From contig JBCCQN010000021.1 in NCBI GenBank assembly GCA_039024315.1, positions 1-60,024 on the forward strand: 60,024 nucleotides of DNA, in the 5' to 3' direction. The notes under the pieces are model-generated. The model searched no databases. It was not told the DNA's origin and saw only the letters and a program-made list of their open reading frames with translations. This stretch comes from JBCAWW01 sp039024315. GTDB taxonomy: Bacteria > Bacteroidota > Bacteroidia > J057. Both the position numbers and the translations under genes were made by a program. Positions 8,399 to 17,000 of the stretch are shown here, in pieces. Every line of letters starts with the position of its first letter. Within the stretch, counting starts at the first letter, position 1.

Positions 8399-9059
8399 AA
8401 CGATAATCTCGCATCTTGACCTCAAAATCTGCAGGAATGAGGAATTGAGAATCATCAAACTCCCGGCTAGTAACCTTATCTGCCGTGGTAATTACGGTTA
8501 TGGCTTTGGTTTTACGGATGGTTTTGAGGGGGATACGTCCATCTAGTCCATCGACTAAAAAGGAGGCTTTGGCTCTACATGGTTGGGGAAATGCGGCTAA
8601 GTCCACTCTGATCTGATCGTTGACATAGTAAAAAAAGACTACGCCCTCTTTGACTAGCTTAAACTCTTCGCATTCTACGCCATTGATGGTTTCCGTTTTG
8701 CCAGTAGGCTGGGCGATATACTCTTTTTTCTTTTCGTTTTTGTGGGTATTGCGGTTGATATCCGAATGAGGGGAAAAGCGATAGGCACGCTGATTGCTCA
8801 TATCGATGCTGTATTCAAAATTTGAGTCAGCCACAAACATAAATTGCTTGGGGTACTCTCCTCCATAAAGTTGGACGATATAGCTGCCTCCGCGGAGGTG
8901 CATGTTCATTTCATTGTTGGGCTTATTAAGGGCGAGCATTTCGGCTTCTGCCCCGCTCATTTGTACTTTGAAATGAATACTTCCTTCAAAAAAATCCTGT
9001 GCCACTAGACTAGTGGTGGCGATCAAAAAAAGACTAAAAATTAACGTGCGGTACTTCAT
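8394..9059 (-). CDS. Secreted DUF4412-like protein
   Basis: The 221-residue protein starts with a signal peptide (MKYRTLIFSLFLIATTSLVAQ) and continues DFFEGSIHFKVQMSG, typical of the DUF4412 type of periplasmic beta-rich Bacteroidota proteins. The open frame reaches up to 9110, but the ATG at 9059 gives the signal peptide and is the likely start. The mature part contains a KTETINGVECEEFKL stretch, the recurrent Gly-x-x-Cys region seen in such proteins. No enzymatic motif is visible. It is 78 bp downstream of the CYTH gene, and its stop codon is embedded in a dispersed repeat. Confidence 0.72.
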   Translation of the reverse strand: MKYRTLIFSLFLIATTSLVAQDFFEGSIHFKVQMSGAEAEMLALNKPNNEMNMHLRGGSYIVQLYGGEYPKQFMFVADSNFEYSIDMSNQRAYRFSPHSDINRNTHKNEKKKEYIAQPTGKTETINGVECEEFKLVKEGVVFFYYVNDQIRVDLAAFPQPCRAKASFLVDGLDGRIPLKTIRKTKAITVITTADKVTSREFDDSQFLIPADFEVKMRDYRY

Positions 9060-9137
9060 GTAAAGGCTTAATGTTATGTGTCTCCTTAAAAATACGTTTC
9101 TAGTTCCCACATATTTTAACGGACTTCGCCTGAAAAG

Positions 9138-9644
9138 TTACTTTAGGAGGTCACTGTAAGATTGTTCAAGGAGATCTTCCTCTTTTATGCCAAAGGCTCT
9201 GAGATAGTGCTCACATTGGGACCGGATATGGCGTTCTCCAAGGGAGCCATCTACATCAATGGCCTCAATCTCAACAAATTCGCCTAGGCCTTCAACCCGA
9301 TCGAGATGAAATTTGACGTTGTCAATGAAGTAGATCGCGCGGTCTTTGCTGACAGTCTGCCAACTCCCCAAGGCAGCACTAAGTACTGCTCTCAGTTTTG
9401 GGGTTTCTTTGGGGTGATAAAGATGAACTTCTGAGGTCTTGGGCCCTGCCTGATCGGGGCGATTATAAAAAATGAGGCTGTTTTCGATATTGCCTTCCCG
9501 TAGTTTGAGTCTCCCTGCGGGAACGACAAAATAAGTATCTACTTGATGATCTACTCCTCTAAAATCGGCATTATGGGCTTGAAGATAAGCTTCGATGGCG
9601 GCTCGGTCTCTGGCTTTGGCCTTGATTTCTACGTTTAGATGCAT
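9138..9644 (-). CDS. CYTH-domain protein (class IV adenylate cyclase / triphosphatase-like)
   Basis: The 168-residue protein has the CYTH signature EIKAK at 6-10 and VDTYF, GRLKLRE and FHLDRVEGLGEFVEIEA later. These are the charged strands lining the CYTH tunnel that bind triphosphate and metal. The family includes class IV adenylate cyclases, thiamine triphosphatases and inorganic triphosphatases; the sequence alone does not decide which. It is separated from the RidA-like gene by only three bases (9645-9647), so the two are co-transcribed. The length is normal for a single-domain CYTH protein. Confidence 0.86.
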   Translation of the reverse strand: MHLNVEIKAKARDRAAIEAYLQAHNADFRGVDHQVDTYFVVPAGRLKLREGNIENSLIFYNRPDQAGPKTSEVHLYHPKETPKLRAVLSAALGSWQTVSKDRAIYFIDNVKFHLDRVEGLGEFVEIEAIDVDGSLGERHIRSQCEHYLRAFGIKEEDLLEQSYSDLLK

Positions 9645-9647
9645 GAC

Positions 9648-10037
9648 TTAGTCGGTTAAAATCGCACTAGCTTCTATTTCTACCACTAGGCCTTCTTTGA
9701 CCAAAGAGTAAACTTCAAGCATAGTGGAAGCTGGCCTAATTTCAGCGAAAACCTCTCCATGAGCTTTGGCAACAGCTTGAAAATATTCCATATCTGTCAA
9801 GTAGATACGGGTTCTCACTACATCGGCCATACTGGCGCCAGCATCGATCAAAGCTTGCTCGATTTTGAGCAAAATATATTGGGCTTGATTATAAGGGTCA
9901 TGGGGAAACATCACCGTAGTACCATCGACGGCGGTGGTGCCGGCAACTTCAATGATGTTGCCTACCCGTACCGCCCTTGAGTAACCCACTTCGGATTCCC
10001 AGCTTACCCCAGAGGAAATATTAACACGTTTTGCCAT
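9648..10037 (-). CDS. RidA/YjgF-family protein lacking the RidA arginine
   Basis: The 129-residue protein matches the Rid family: it has the strand VAGTTAVDG, the segment VRTRIYLTD at 74-82, and the C-terminal EIEASAIL. RidA proteins hydrolyse reactive enamine/imine intermediates using an Arg in the segment P-A/E-R-S. Here the equivalent stretch reads RPASTMLEV (101-109), with Ser in place of Arg. The protein is therefore more likely a Rid subgroup member of other function than a bona fide imine deaminase. It is the first gene of a minus-strand operon with the CYTH gene and is divergent from the DUF5675 gene. Confidence 0.87.
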   Translation of the reverse strand: MAKRVNISSGVSWESEVGYSRAVRVGNIIEVAGTTAVDGTTVMFPHDPYNQAQYILLKIEQALIDAGASMADVVRTRIYLTDMEYFQAVAKAHGEVFAEIRPASTMLEVYSLVKEGLVVEIEASAILTD

Positions 10038-10109
10038 ACTAAAAAGAAGTTGGGAGGGTAAAAGTAATATTTTAAATGTCTATATTCCGCATGCAAACAG
10101 CCTAACGAA

Positions 10110-10901
10110 ATGAAAAGTCCATTTAGCCGTTTTTTTGGCCCCAAAGAAGAACCTAATCCTAAAGATGATCCGATCCTTGCTGATTTACCTTTAATGAACG
10201 AAGAAGCAGGAGACTTACTGGATCAACAAGCCGAAATGGAAGCCCTCAAAGCTTATAAAGCTGCGAAAGAGGGCAATAAAGGAAAAACCAAAACCAGAGG
10301 ATTTTTACTCCGCCCTAACCTGGTCAATCAAGCGACTAAACCTAAGCCGGTGGCGCCCCAACCCAAATGGATGGTGATAGACGTAGTGCGTTATAGCTTT
10401 GGGAAGCATGATACCTTAGGCAAGTTGTATATAGACGGTAAATTTGTCGCTTATACCTTGGAAGACGAAAAACGAGAGGAAAAACTTAAGCATGATACCT
10501 GCATACCACCTGGGAAATATAAACTGAGCCTTCGGAATGTGGGAGGATTTCATAATCGATACAAAGTAGATAGACGCTTCAAAGATTTCCATATTGGTAT
10601 GCTCTGGGTACGAGAGGTACCTAACTTCCAGTACATTCTCATCCACGTTGGCAATACGGATAAAGATACTTCTGGCTGTCTTTTGGTAGGCTTAGAGCCC
10701 GACCGTCGTAAAGAAAGCGCCTTGGAGGAAAAAAGAATGATCGTTGGTAGTGGCGCCGCTTACAAAAAAGTTTACCCTAAAATCGCTAACCATTTGGCCA
10801 GCGGGCAGCCTGCGTTAATCCGTTATACCGAAGATATCAATCACGTTGAGGGAGTGGACAGTTTACCCGCAGTAGGCATAGATAGTCTGCCTGTTGCCTA
10901 A
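10110..10901 (+). CDS. DUF5675 family protein (first of two tandem paralogs)
   Basis: The 263-residue protein has a charged, low-complexity N-terminal ~85 residues with the motifs DLPLM and RGFLLRP. The DUF5675 domain follows at about 90-255: GKLYIDGKFVAYTLEDE, IPPGKYKL, then YILIHVGNTDKDTSGCLLVG at about 174-193. The His-x-Gly-Asn ... Thr-Ser-Gly-Cys arrangement recalls the His/Cys layout of L,D-transpeptidases, but this relation is inference. No signal peptide or membrane helix is visible, so it seems cytoplasmic unless exported by a non-Sec route. The paralog follows after 26 bp. The C-terminal tail has a short VDSLPAVGIDSLPV repeat. Function is unknown. Confidence 0.8.
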   Translation: MKSPFSRFFGPKEEPNPKDDPILADLPLMNEEAGDLLDQQAEMEALKAYKAAKEGNKGKTKTRGFLLRPNLVNQATKPKPVAPQPKWMVIDVVRYSFGKHDTLGKLYIDGKFVAYTLEDEKREEKLKHDTCIPPGKYKLSLRNVGGFHNRYKVDRRFKDFHIGMLWVREVPNFQYILIHVGNTDKDTSGCLLVGLEPDRRKESALEEKRMIVGSGAAYKKVYPKIANHLASGQPALIRYTEDINHVEGVDSLPAVGIDSLPVA

Positions 10902-10927
10902 GGTTCCCAATAATTGTTAGAGACCAA

Positions 10928-11650
10928 ATGCTTGATAAACTAAAACAAATGATGGGCTTTGAGACAGAAGGGGATGCTTCTGAAATAGGGCCTATGGACC
11001 ATATTTTGGATGATCTGCCTTTGATGTCAGATGATCCTCGTAAGATGTTAGAAAATGCTGGCGGGACCGGACAAAAAAGCCGAGGCTTTTTGATGCGACC
11101 AGATCTACTCAAGCCCAATCAACCGGCTGCTGCCCCCGAGGCTGCTAATACTGGAGTTACGGTCGATACCAACGATAAAGCCCTAATGGTCATCGATGTA
11201 GTCCGCTACAGTTCCGGCAAGCATGATACCTTGGGCAAAATGTATATCGATGGTGAAGAGCTTGCCGTCACCCTTGAGGATGAATACCGCGAAGTTAAGG
11301 TCAAAAAAGAGACCCGTATCCCAGCCGGCACCTATAATGTTACCCTTCGTACCGTAGGCGGCAAACATGCGGCCTATTGGCATAAGTTTCCCGATATGCA
11401 CAAAGGCATGCTTTGGATTCGGGACATCCCCAACTTTGAATACGTACTCATCCATATTGGCAATCATGATGCCCATACCGAAGGATGTATATTAGTGGGG
11501 CTCAAACCTGATCCTCAGAAAGAAAATCAGCTTGAAGTAAAGCGTAATATCTGGTCAAGCACTGCTGCCTATAAAAAGGTTTATCCGATCATCGCTAATC
11601 ACCTTGCTGCAGGCAAGCGAGCGGTCATCCGTGTTACAGACCCAAAATAA
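10928..11650 (+). CDS. DUF5675 family protein (second of two tandem paralogs)
   Basis: The 240-residue protein is colinear with its upstream neighbour. It has an N-terminal DLPLM motif, the linker motif RGFLMRPDLLKP, then the DUF5675 domain with GKMYIDGEELAVTLEDE, IPAGTYNV and YVLIHIGNHDAHTEGCILVG at about 171-190. The His and Cys positions are conserved between the two copies, whereas the linker is freely diverged, so the two shared N-terminal motifs are probably functional (a docking or sorting tag is possible). The pair forms one transcription unit. No signal peptide is visible. Confidence 0.8.
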   Translation: MLDKLKQMMGFETEGDASEIGPMDHILDDLPLMSDDPRKMLENAGGTGQKSRGFLMRPDLLKPNQPAAAPEAANTGVTVDTNDKALMVIDVVRYSSGKHDTLGKMYIDGEELAVTLEDEYREVKVKKETRIPAGTYNVTLRTVGGKHAAYWHKFPDMHKGMLWIRDIPNFEYVLIHIGNHDAHTEGCILVGLKPDPQKENQLEVKRNIWSSTAAYKKVYPIIANHLAAGKRAVIRVTDPK

Positions 11651-11754
11651 TCACCCTTTTTTCTAAGGACTTCACCCCTAAATTTGGTGATTGCTTTAGC
11701 CCACCTCTTGGCTCGGGCGATTGTATCATTGCTTTTCAATCATACTACCAAGCT

Positions 11755-12690
11755 ATGCTGATAAAGTCCTTACTGTCAACCTTACTATGTCTTTTGTTTG
11801 TCCTGCCGAGTAGTCTAGCGCAAGACTCCTTGCAGCTTTCTTTTTGGGAATCTTCTCCCAAACCCCATAAAAAACGTCAGCATTGGAGTTCTGCCATCAT
11901 AACGGGCGGATATTGTGCTTCTATAGGTTTGATGGGGGCCGCTTGGTACTCGCAAGAAGATCTTAGTGCCTTTCACTTTTTTGATGACTCGCACGAATGG
12001 AAGCAAATGGATAAAGTTGGCCATATGCTGGGGGGCTATACCAGCAGTCGTTGGATCTACGGTATCTATCGCTGGACAGGGATGCCACACAAAAAGGCTG
12101 TCTTAGTATCCGGGCTTTCTGGTTTTATGATGATGAATAGCATCGAAGTTTTGGATGGATTTGGCGAAACTTGGGGCTTCTCTTGGTCAGATGTTGGGGC
12201 TAACTTCATTGGGAGCTCCCTGATGGCCGCGAATCAGTTGCTTTGGCAAGAAGAACGACTTCAACTGAAGTATAGTTATCTCCCTTCTCCTTATGCTGGT
12301 GATCCCGACTATGCGAGGCTATTTGGTAGCAGTCTGCCCGAATACATCCTCAAAGACTACAATGGCATGGTCATTTGGACCAGTGTGCGCGTACACAGCT
12401 TTTTGCCAGAAGGTCGCTTAAAGGAGATCTACCCCCGCTGGCTCAACCTTGCCATTGGCTATGGAGCCGAAGATATGATTGGTAATTATCGTCTAGATCA
12501 GGATCCACTGCAGACATGGAAAACTCGAGAATACAGACAATATTACCTCAGCCTTGACTTTGATGTCGCTAATATAAAGGTGAAATCCCCCTTTTTACGC
12601 ACACTCTTCCAGACTGTCAACATCATTCGTATTCCCTTCCCAAGCGTCCAATTTGATCGCACCGGCGTAAGTTTGCTACCTCTCCGTTAA
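11755..12690 (+). CDS. DUF2279 family secreted/membrane protein
   Basis: The 311-residue protein starts with a signal peptide (…LPSSLAQ, about residue 22). The segment DKVGHMLGGY, hydrophobic stretches, and EVLDGFGETWGFSWSDVGAN match the DUF2279 / YfiM-like family of predicted outer-membrane or periplasmic proteins. The family has no established activity. The C-terminal half (after about residue 160) is tyrosine-rich with alternating hydrophobic residues, which suggests outer-membrane association. A hairpin follows the stop, and rnpB lies next. It has no obvious operon partner. Confidence 0.8.
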   Translation: MLIKSLLSTLLCLLFVLPSSLAQDSLQLSFWESSPKPHKKRQHWSSAIITGGYCASIGLMGAAWYSQEDLSAFHFFDDSHEWKQMDKVGHMLGGYTSSRWIYGIYRWTGMPHKKAVLVSGLSGFMMMNSIEVLDGFGETWGFSWSDVGANFIGSSLMAANQLLWQEERLQLKYSYLPSPYAGDPDYARLFGSSLPEYILKDYNGMVIWTSVRVHSFLPEGRLKEIYPRWLNLAIGYGAEDMIGNYRLDQDPLQTWKTREYRQYYLSLDFDVANIKVKSPFLRTLFQTVNIIRIPFPSVQFDRTGVSLLPLR

Positions 12691-12694
12691 AAAA

Positions 12695-12725
12695 AACGAC
12701 CCTACCGAGAGGTAAGGCCGTATTT
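12695..12725 (+). terminator. Hairpin after the DUF2279 gene
   Basis: CGACCCTACC pairs with GGTAAGGCCG around a GAGA loop, with two mismatches. It is followed by TATTTATT and preceded by an A run, so it could act on both strands. It resembles the terminator hairpin after rnpB at 13245-13274. Confidence 0.6.
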
Positions 12726-12850
12726 ATTGTACATCAAAATCTAAGAAGAGCTAAATTCTATCTTATATACGTGCGCTAGTTTGATTAGTTAACGGAGAAG
12801 CTTGTATTTTCGTATGCTCGTGCAAATTGATTTTTGTTTGTAGCTAAAAA

Positions 12851-13242
12851 AGATAATTCGTAAGTGGCTCCATCGCGTTTCGACTAGTCGAAATGAGGAA
12901 AGTCCGGACAACATAGGGTATCCTGCTTCCTAACGGGAAGGTTCTGAGCAATCAGAAACAGCAAGTGCAACAGAGAGTAAACTACCTTCTGCTTGCAGAG
13001 GGAAAAGCTGAAAGGGTGGGGTAAGAGCCCACCGGTATTGGTGGCGACATCAATAGCCAGGTAAACCTCAGGAGTTGAAAGGCCAAATAAACCGGCATTC
13101 CTGTTTCGGCGGGATAAGGGCGACCCGTCCGAGTCCGGAGGGTAGGCTGCTTGAGGTGTCGAGTGATTGACATCCTAGATAAATGATGGAGGTGTCTCGC
13201 TTCGCGGAACGCACAGAATCCGGCTTATAAGCTTGCGAAGAA
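12851..13242 (+). ncRNA. rnpB: RNase P RNA (type A-like)
   Basis: The catalytic RNA of RNase P matures tRNA 5-prime ends. Universally conserved blocks are present in order: GAGGAAAGTCCGGAC at about 12894-12908, GGGTAAGAGCCCACC at about 13018-13032, AGATAAATGATGG near 13178-13190, and ACAGAATCCGGCTTAT at about 13213-13228. A terminal P1 helix can form between ATTCGTAAG (12856-12864) and CTTGCGAA (13232-13239), which sets the approximate ends. A possible promoter (TTTG at 12780-12783 and TATTTTCG at 12805-12812) lies upstream. One hairpin-AACGCT element (13198-13212) lies in the 3-prime stem region before the last conserved block. A terminator follows at once. Confidence 0.95.
13198..13212 (+). 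repeat. Hairpin-AACGCT element inside rnpB (stem CGC/GCG, loop TTC)
   Basis: CGC-TTC-GCG followed by GAACGC sits in a variable stem of RNase P RNA just before the conserved 3-prime block. Confidence 0.5.
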
Positions 13243-13244
13243 TG

Positions 13245-13274
13245 ACGGTCCTACCTCGGTAGGGCCGTTTTTTT
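13245..13274 (+). terminator. rnpB rho-independent terminator
   Basis: ACGGTCCTACC pairs with GGTAGGGCCGT (11 bp, one G-T pair) and seven or more Ts follow. The T run overlaps the stop codon of the convergent gene at 13273. Confidence 0.9.
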
Positions 13275-14034
13275 AAAATGCTGACCAATAAAGCAGAGCG
13301 GTAAAACCTAGCCACACAAAACCAAATATTGCTAATAAGACCTTAAATGGAAAGGAGGCAATCTTAGAGGTAGTATCCGCTACCTTATCAGCTGTTTTTT
13401 CTACCTTCTGTAGAACGCCTAATTGTTGAGCAGGTTCTGCTTTTTCTGAAATTTCATTTTCCTCGCCTGTTTCTTGGATGCGATTTTCGAGGCTATCTGC
13501 CATCTTACCAATGGCTTTGCCTGAGATCCATGCAATCACTCCGCCGATAAGGGGGACCTTTTTGCCAATTACCTTATTGACTTCTGGCAAGATCAGCGAA
13601 AAAACGACTCCTCTTACGATATCCACCAGACTTGCTTTGTAAGCACTCTTCTGGGCCGGATCATTGAAACTAGTGATGATAGAACCAGATTTCTGGATGG
13701 TCAGGTTGAGGAGGCCCGTCAAATCATTGGCGAAGGAGCGGATAAACCAAATACAGCCTAGATAAAAACCATTAATCAATCCAAAGAATATCCCAAACAG
13801 GAGGAAGAAAAAGCCAAATGTTTTATGTTCGGTAAGCATACAAACTACCGCAATGATGATGACCAACAAGATCAATAGCCCTGGCCCTTTGAGGATGTTA
13901 GTGATGGCATATTGTGGAAAAAAAACCAAGTTCGCGATGGTTTCCCCCCAGCTTTCATCTTTGTATTGTTCGAAGTCGATGCCCGTTTTTTTGCGTACTG
14001 CATCGTAATTTCGCTTGATAACAGAGGTTTTCAT
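13273..14034 (-). CDS. Hypothetical integral membrane protein
   Basis: The 253-residue protein has an amphipathic N-terminus, two adjacent strong membrane helices (about 50-68 and 73-97), weaker hydrophobic stretches near 140-170 and a final membrane helix (about 228-250). Between them lies an acidic linker rich in Glu (about 180-205). I recognise no family. It is convergent with rnpB, and its stop codon overlaps the rnpB terminator. No clear operon partner is present upstream. Confidence 0.7.
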   Translation of the reverse strand: MKTSVIKRNYDAVRKKTGIDFEQYKDESWGETIANLVFFPQYAITNILKGPGLLILLVIIIAVVCMLTEHKTFGFFFLLFGIFFGLINGFYLGCIWFIRSFANDLTGLLNLTIQKSGSIITSFNDPAQKSAYKASLVDIVRGVVFSLILPEVNKVIGKKVPLIGGVIAWISGKAIGKMADSLENRIQETGEENEISEKAEPAQQLGVLQKVEKTADKVADTTSKIASFPFKVLLAIFGFVWLGFTALLYWSAF

Positions 14035-14237
14035 GGAGGGAAGATAATGATAAATTTAACTCGTCCATTTCCCCAGATCTACTGATTGATGGAGAAGACA
14101 TAAGATCTCAACTCTTGATTCTTCTATTACTCGAAAAAATACAGCATAGGGGGAAGTTAGGGATTAGAGCCCTTCCCAACAGAATTCTATCTCTTCTGCT
14201 TGGTCTGATACTTAAGGAGTGAAGTACAGTCGAAAAC

Positions 14238-14510
14238 TCATGCTCCGTTTCTTTTCAAGCTCCTCGCTGGCAATTCTTCATGAAAATCAGATAAGGGGAT
14301 CTGTTCCATTTGCTTGGCATCAAGAGCATTGGCAATGCCCTCTGCATATTCAAATTGTTTGGCTAGGAGCTCTGCGCTATTCGAATCTTGGGATTGAAGA
14401 TTAGAAACAATTGCTTGGACAATTGCTAGTTGCTCTGCTTGGGGCAGAGATAAAATATGTTGAAGCAGTTCAGCCACTACTAAATTTTTTTGTTGACTTA
14501 ATATACGCAT
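14238..14510 (-). CDS. Small hypothetical protein, antitoxin-like in outline
   Basis: The likely start is ATG 14510 (MRILSQQKNLVV…, 90 residues), with TTGGGGA upstream acting as ribosome binding site; a TTG at 14522 would add four residues. The protein is predicted helical, with a leucine-rich segment LLQHILSLPQAEQLAIVQAIV and a charged tail. It follows priA by 27 bp on the same strand, so it may be co-transcribed with it. The helical pattern resembles addiction-module or RelB-type antitoxins, but no toxin gene is adjacent, so this is only a resemblance. Confidence 0.5.
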   Translation of the reverse strand: MRILSQQKNLVVAELLQHILSLPQAEQLAIVQAIVSNLQSQDSNSAELLAKQFEYAEGIANALDAKQMEQIPLSDFHEELPARSLKRNGA

Positions 14511-14537
14511 TTTTTTCCCCAACGTTGAAAACCGCCA

Positions 14538-17000
14538 TTACATCGGATCAATATCCAAAATGATCCTCAGGGTCTTTTGGGGAGCCTGCTCATAGTAAAG
14601 GGATATGAGTTTATGGAGCGCTTCGCGCAACTTTGAGGCGGAGACTTTTCGCCCAATTTTGATCATAAACTGCATGCGATACTGATTGCGAACGCGGGCC
14701 ACTAAGGCATAGTCTGGGCCAAGGAGGTTAGGGCCAAATTGGGGCTTGAAAAGATTGTATAATCTTAGGGCTTCTTGCTCAATATAGCGTCGATCTTTAT
14801 GCTTGATCTCAATGCGGATCACCCGTGAATAGGGCGGGTAGCCCAATTGCTCACGGCCTAGTATTTCTTGCTCATAAAAATCCCGATAAGGCTTTTGCAA
14901 ATGCTCCAGCACTATATTTTCGGGCATAAGGGTCTGGATAAATACCTCCCCTTTCTTCTCACTTCGGCCAGCGCGTCCACTGACTTGGGTCAATAATTGA
15001 TAGGCTTGTTCAAAGGCGCGAAAGTCTGGAAAGCTGAGGATATTATCGGCATTGATGACGCCTACTAGGGTTACATTTTCAAAGTCCAAACCTTTGGATA
15101 CCATTTGCGTCCCCACCAAAATATCGACCTGTTTGGCTTCAAAGCGACTGATGATGAGCTGGTAACTGTTTTTTGAACGTGTGGTGTCTAGATCCATGCG
15201 TTCCACGACGTGGTCTGGAAAACGACTAGCTACTTGCTCTGCAATCTGCTCGGTACCTATCCCTGCCCATCTTAGGGTGTAGTTGCCGCAATTTTGGCAT
15301 TGTTCAATTCCAAAATCAGTATGGCCGCAATAATGGCAGCGGAGATGTTTTTTTTCTTTGTGGAAGGTAAGGCTGATATCACAGTTAATGCATTGGGGTA
15401 CGTGGCCACAGCTATCACAAATCAAATAAGGGGCGTAACCACGGCGATTTTGAAAGAGGATCACTTGCTCGCCCTTGGCTAAGCGTTCTGCGATAGCATC
15501 CTCTAACACTTTGGAAAATACCCCGTCCACTAAGCGCTTTTTTTTCTGGACCCGCATATCTACGATTTGTATCTGCGGTAAGGTGGCTTTGGTGGCTCGC
15601 TCTAGCAATTCTACAAATACATACTTACCGGCCAGCGCATTGCGATAGGATTCAAATGAAGGGGTTGCCGAACCCAAAATGACCGGACAATCTACCAAGA
15701 GACTGTAATAGATCGCTAGATCTCGCGCATTGTAGCGAGGGGCTGGTTCATGTTGTTTAAAAGATTGATCGTGCTCTTCGTCCACAACAATGAGCCCTAA
15801 ATCTTGAAAGGGTAGAAAGACTGAGGAGCGTACCCCAATCACGATATCATACTCCCTCTTTCGTACCTTGTTCCATATTTCTACGCGCTCGTGATCATTG
15901 AATCGGCTATGATAGATACCCACACGTTCGCCAAAGGCGCTCTTGACCCGATCGATAATCTGCTTGGTCAAGGTGATTTCAGGCAATAAATACAATATTT
16001 GCCTGCCTTCTTCGAGCACTTCTTTGATCAGCTCAATGTATAAGTGTGTTTTGCCACTACCCGTGATCCCATGTAATAAAATGGGTTTACGCGGTCGAAT
16101 TTCGATGCCGGTCTTGATTTCAAGCATGACCCGTTCCTGCTGGGGAGTAAGGATGATCTCTTTGGTATGTTGCTTATACCCGTAGAGTTCCATGCGATCA
16201 ACTTGGACTTTTTCCTCTTCGAGGAACGCTTTGTTGATTAAGCTCTTGACGATCTGCCCCCCGATCCCAAGTTCTTTAAGGATTTCGGTTTTGGGTAGCG
16301 TTTTGCCTTGAAAAAAGGCTTCGGTCACCCGCATCATGAGATTTTCCTGTTGAGGGGCTCTGCCTAAGCTGTCAAAAGCAGCTTTGAGCTTAGCTTCGTC
16401 CTTTTGCAGCGCTTCGGGGAGTCGCAAGAAGCTTTTGAATTTAGCTTTGTAGCGCTGTTCGACCTGTTGACTTAGCTTAATATAGCCTCTAGCAGCCATG
16501 GTTTTTAGCCTCGGGTTGGGATTGTTGATTTGCCAGATTTCGGCAACTTCTTTAAAGCCCAATTGAGGCTGGATACTCAAAGCCTCTAAAAGCAAAAACT
16601 CTTTATCATCTAGCGGTAAATTTTCCCATTCTAAGTCTGGGGAGGAAACTTCTACCCTCAAAGCACTTTCTGGTTTTAGGCCTACCGGCAGGGCAGCCTT
16701 AAAGACTTCGCCTTCGGTGCACATATAGTAATAAGCGATCCAATTGAAGAGTTTGAGTTGATTTGGGGTGATTACGGGCTCTTCATCTAAGATTTCTTCG
16801 ATCTCTTTGAGGCGATCAAATTCCGCTTGATTTTCGAATTCCTTTGTAGCCTTGACAAGTCCGGTATAAATTTTGCTTTTACCGAAGTTGACCAGCACGC
16901 GCTTGCCGATTGCGAGCGCTTCTCGTTGGTCTTCTTTGACCCGGTAATGGAAGTTGGACCGGACAGGAAGAGGGAGGATAATTTCAGCAGCTAGGTACAA
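14538..17000 (-). CDS. priA: Primosomal protein N-prime (PriA) helicase
   Basis: The 820-residue protein restarts stalled replication forks. An N-terminal 3-prime DNA-binding domain precedes the helicase core: Walker A GITGSGKTHLY at about 310-320 and Walker B VDEEHDQS near 403. The zinc-binding insertion with CDSCGHVPQCINC and CHYCGHTDFGIEQCQNC lies at about 520-560. A helicase C-terminal domain with SKGLDF and QVSGRAGR follows. Length and order are normal. The region upstream is intergenic. The gene carries two short palindromes that resemble the hairpin-AACGCT family (15197-15213 and 16214-16230). Confidence 0.97.
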   Translation of the reverse strand: MYLAAEIILPLPVRSNFHYRVKEDQREALAIGKRVLVNFGKSKIYTGLVKATKEFENQAEFDRLKEIEEILDEEPVITPNQLKLFNWIAYYYMCTEGEVFKAALPVGLKPESALRVEVSSPDLEWENLPLDDKEFLLLEALSIQPQLGFKEVAEIWQINNPNPRLKTMAARGYIKLSQQVEQRYKAKFKSFLRLPEALQKDEAKLKAAFDSLGRAPQQENLMMRVTEAFFQGKTLPKTEILKELGIGGQIVKSLINKAFLEEEKVQVDRMELYGYKQHTKEIILTPQQERVMLEIKTGIEIRPRKPILLHGITGSGKTHLYIELIKEVLEEGRQILYLLPEITLTKQIIDRVKSAFGERVGIYHSRFNDHERVEIWNKVRKREYDIVIGVRSSVFLPFQDLGLIVVDEEHDQSFKQHEPAPRYNARDLAIYYSLLVDCPVILGSATPSFESYRNALAGKYVFVELLERATKATLPQIQIVDMRVQKKKRLVDGVFSKVLEDAIAERLAKGEQVILFQNRRGYAPYLICDSCGHVPQCINCDISLTFHKEKKHLRCHYCGHTDFGIEQCQNCGNYTLRWAGIGTEQIAEQVASRFPDHVVERMDLDTTRSKNSYQLIISRFEAKQVDILVGTQMVSKGLDFENVTLVGVINADNILSFPDFRAFEQAYQLLTQVSGRAGRSEKKGEVFIQTLMPENIVLEHLQKPYRDFYEQEILGREQLGYPPYSRVIRIEIKHKDRRYIEQEALRLYNLFKPQFGPNLLGPDYALVARVRNQYRMQFMIKIGRKVSASKLREALHKLISLYYEQAPQKTLRIILDIDPM
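16214..16230 (+). repeat. Hairpin-AACGCT element inside priA (stem CCTC/GAGG, loop TTC)
   Basis: CCTC-TTC-GAGG is followed by AACGCT. On the coding strand it encodes part of KAFLEEE, so it is in frame and tolerated. Confidence 0.5.
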
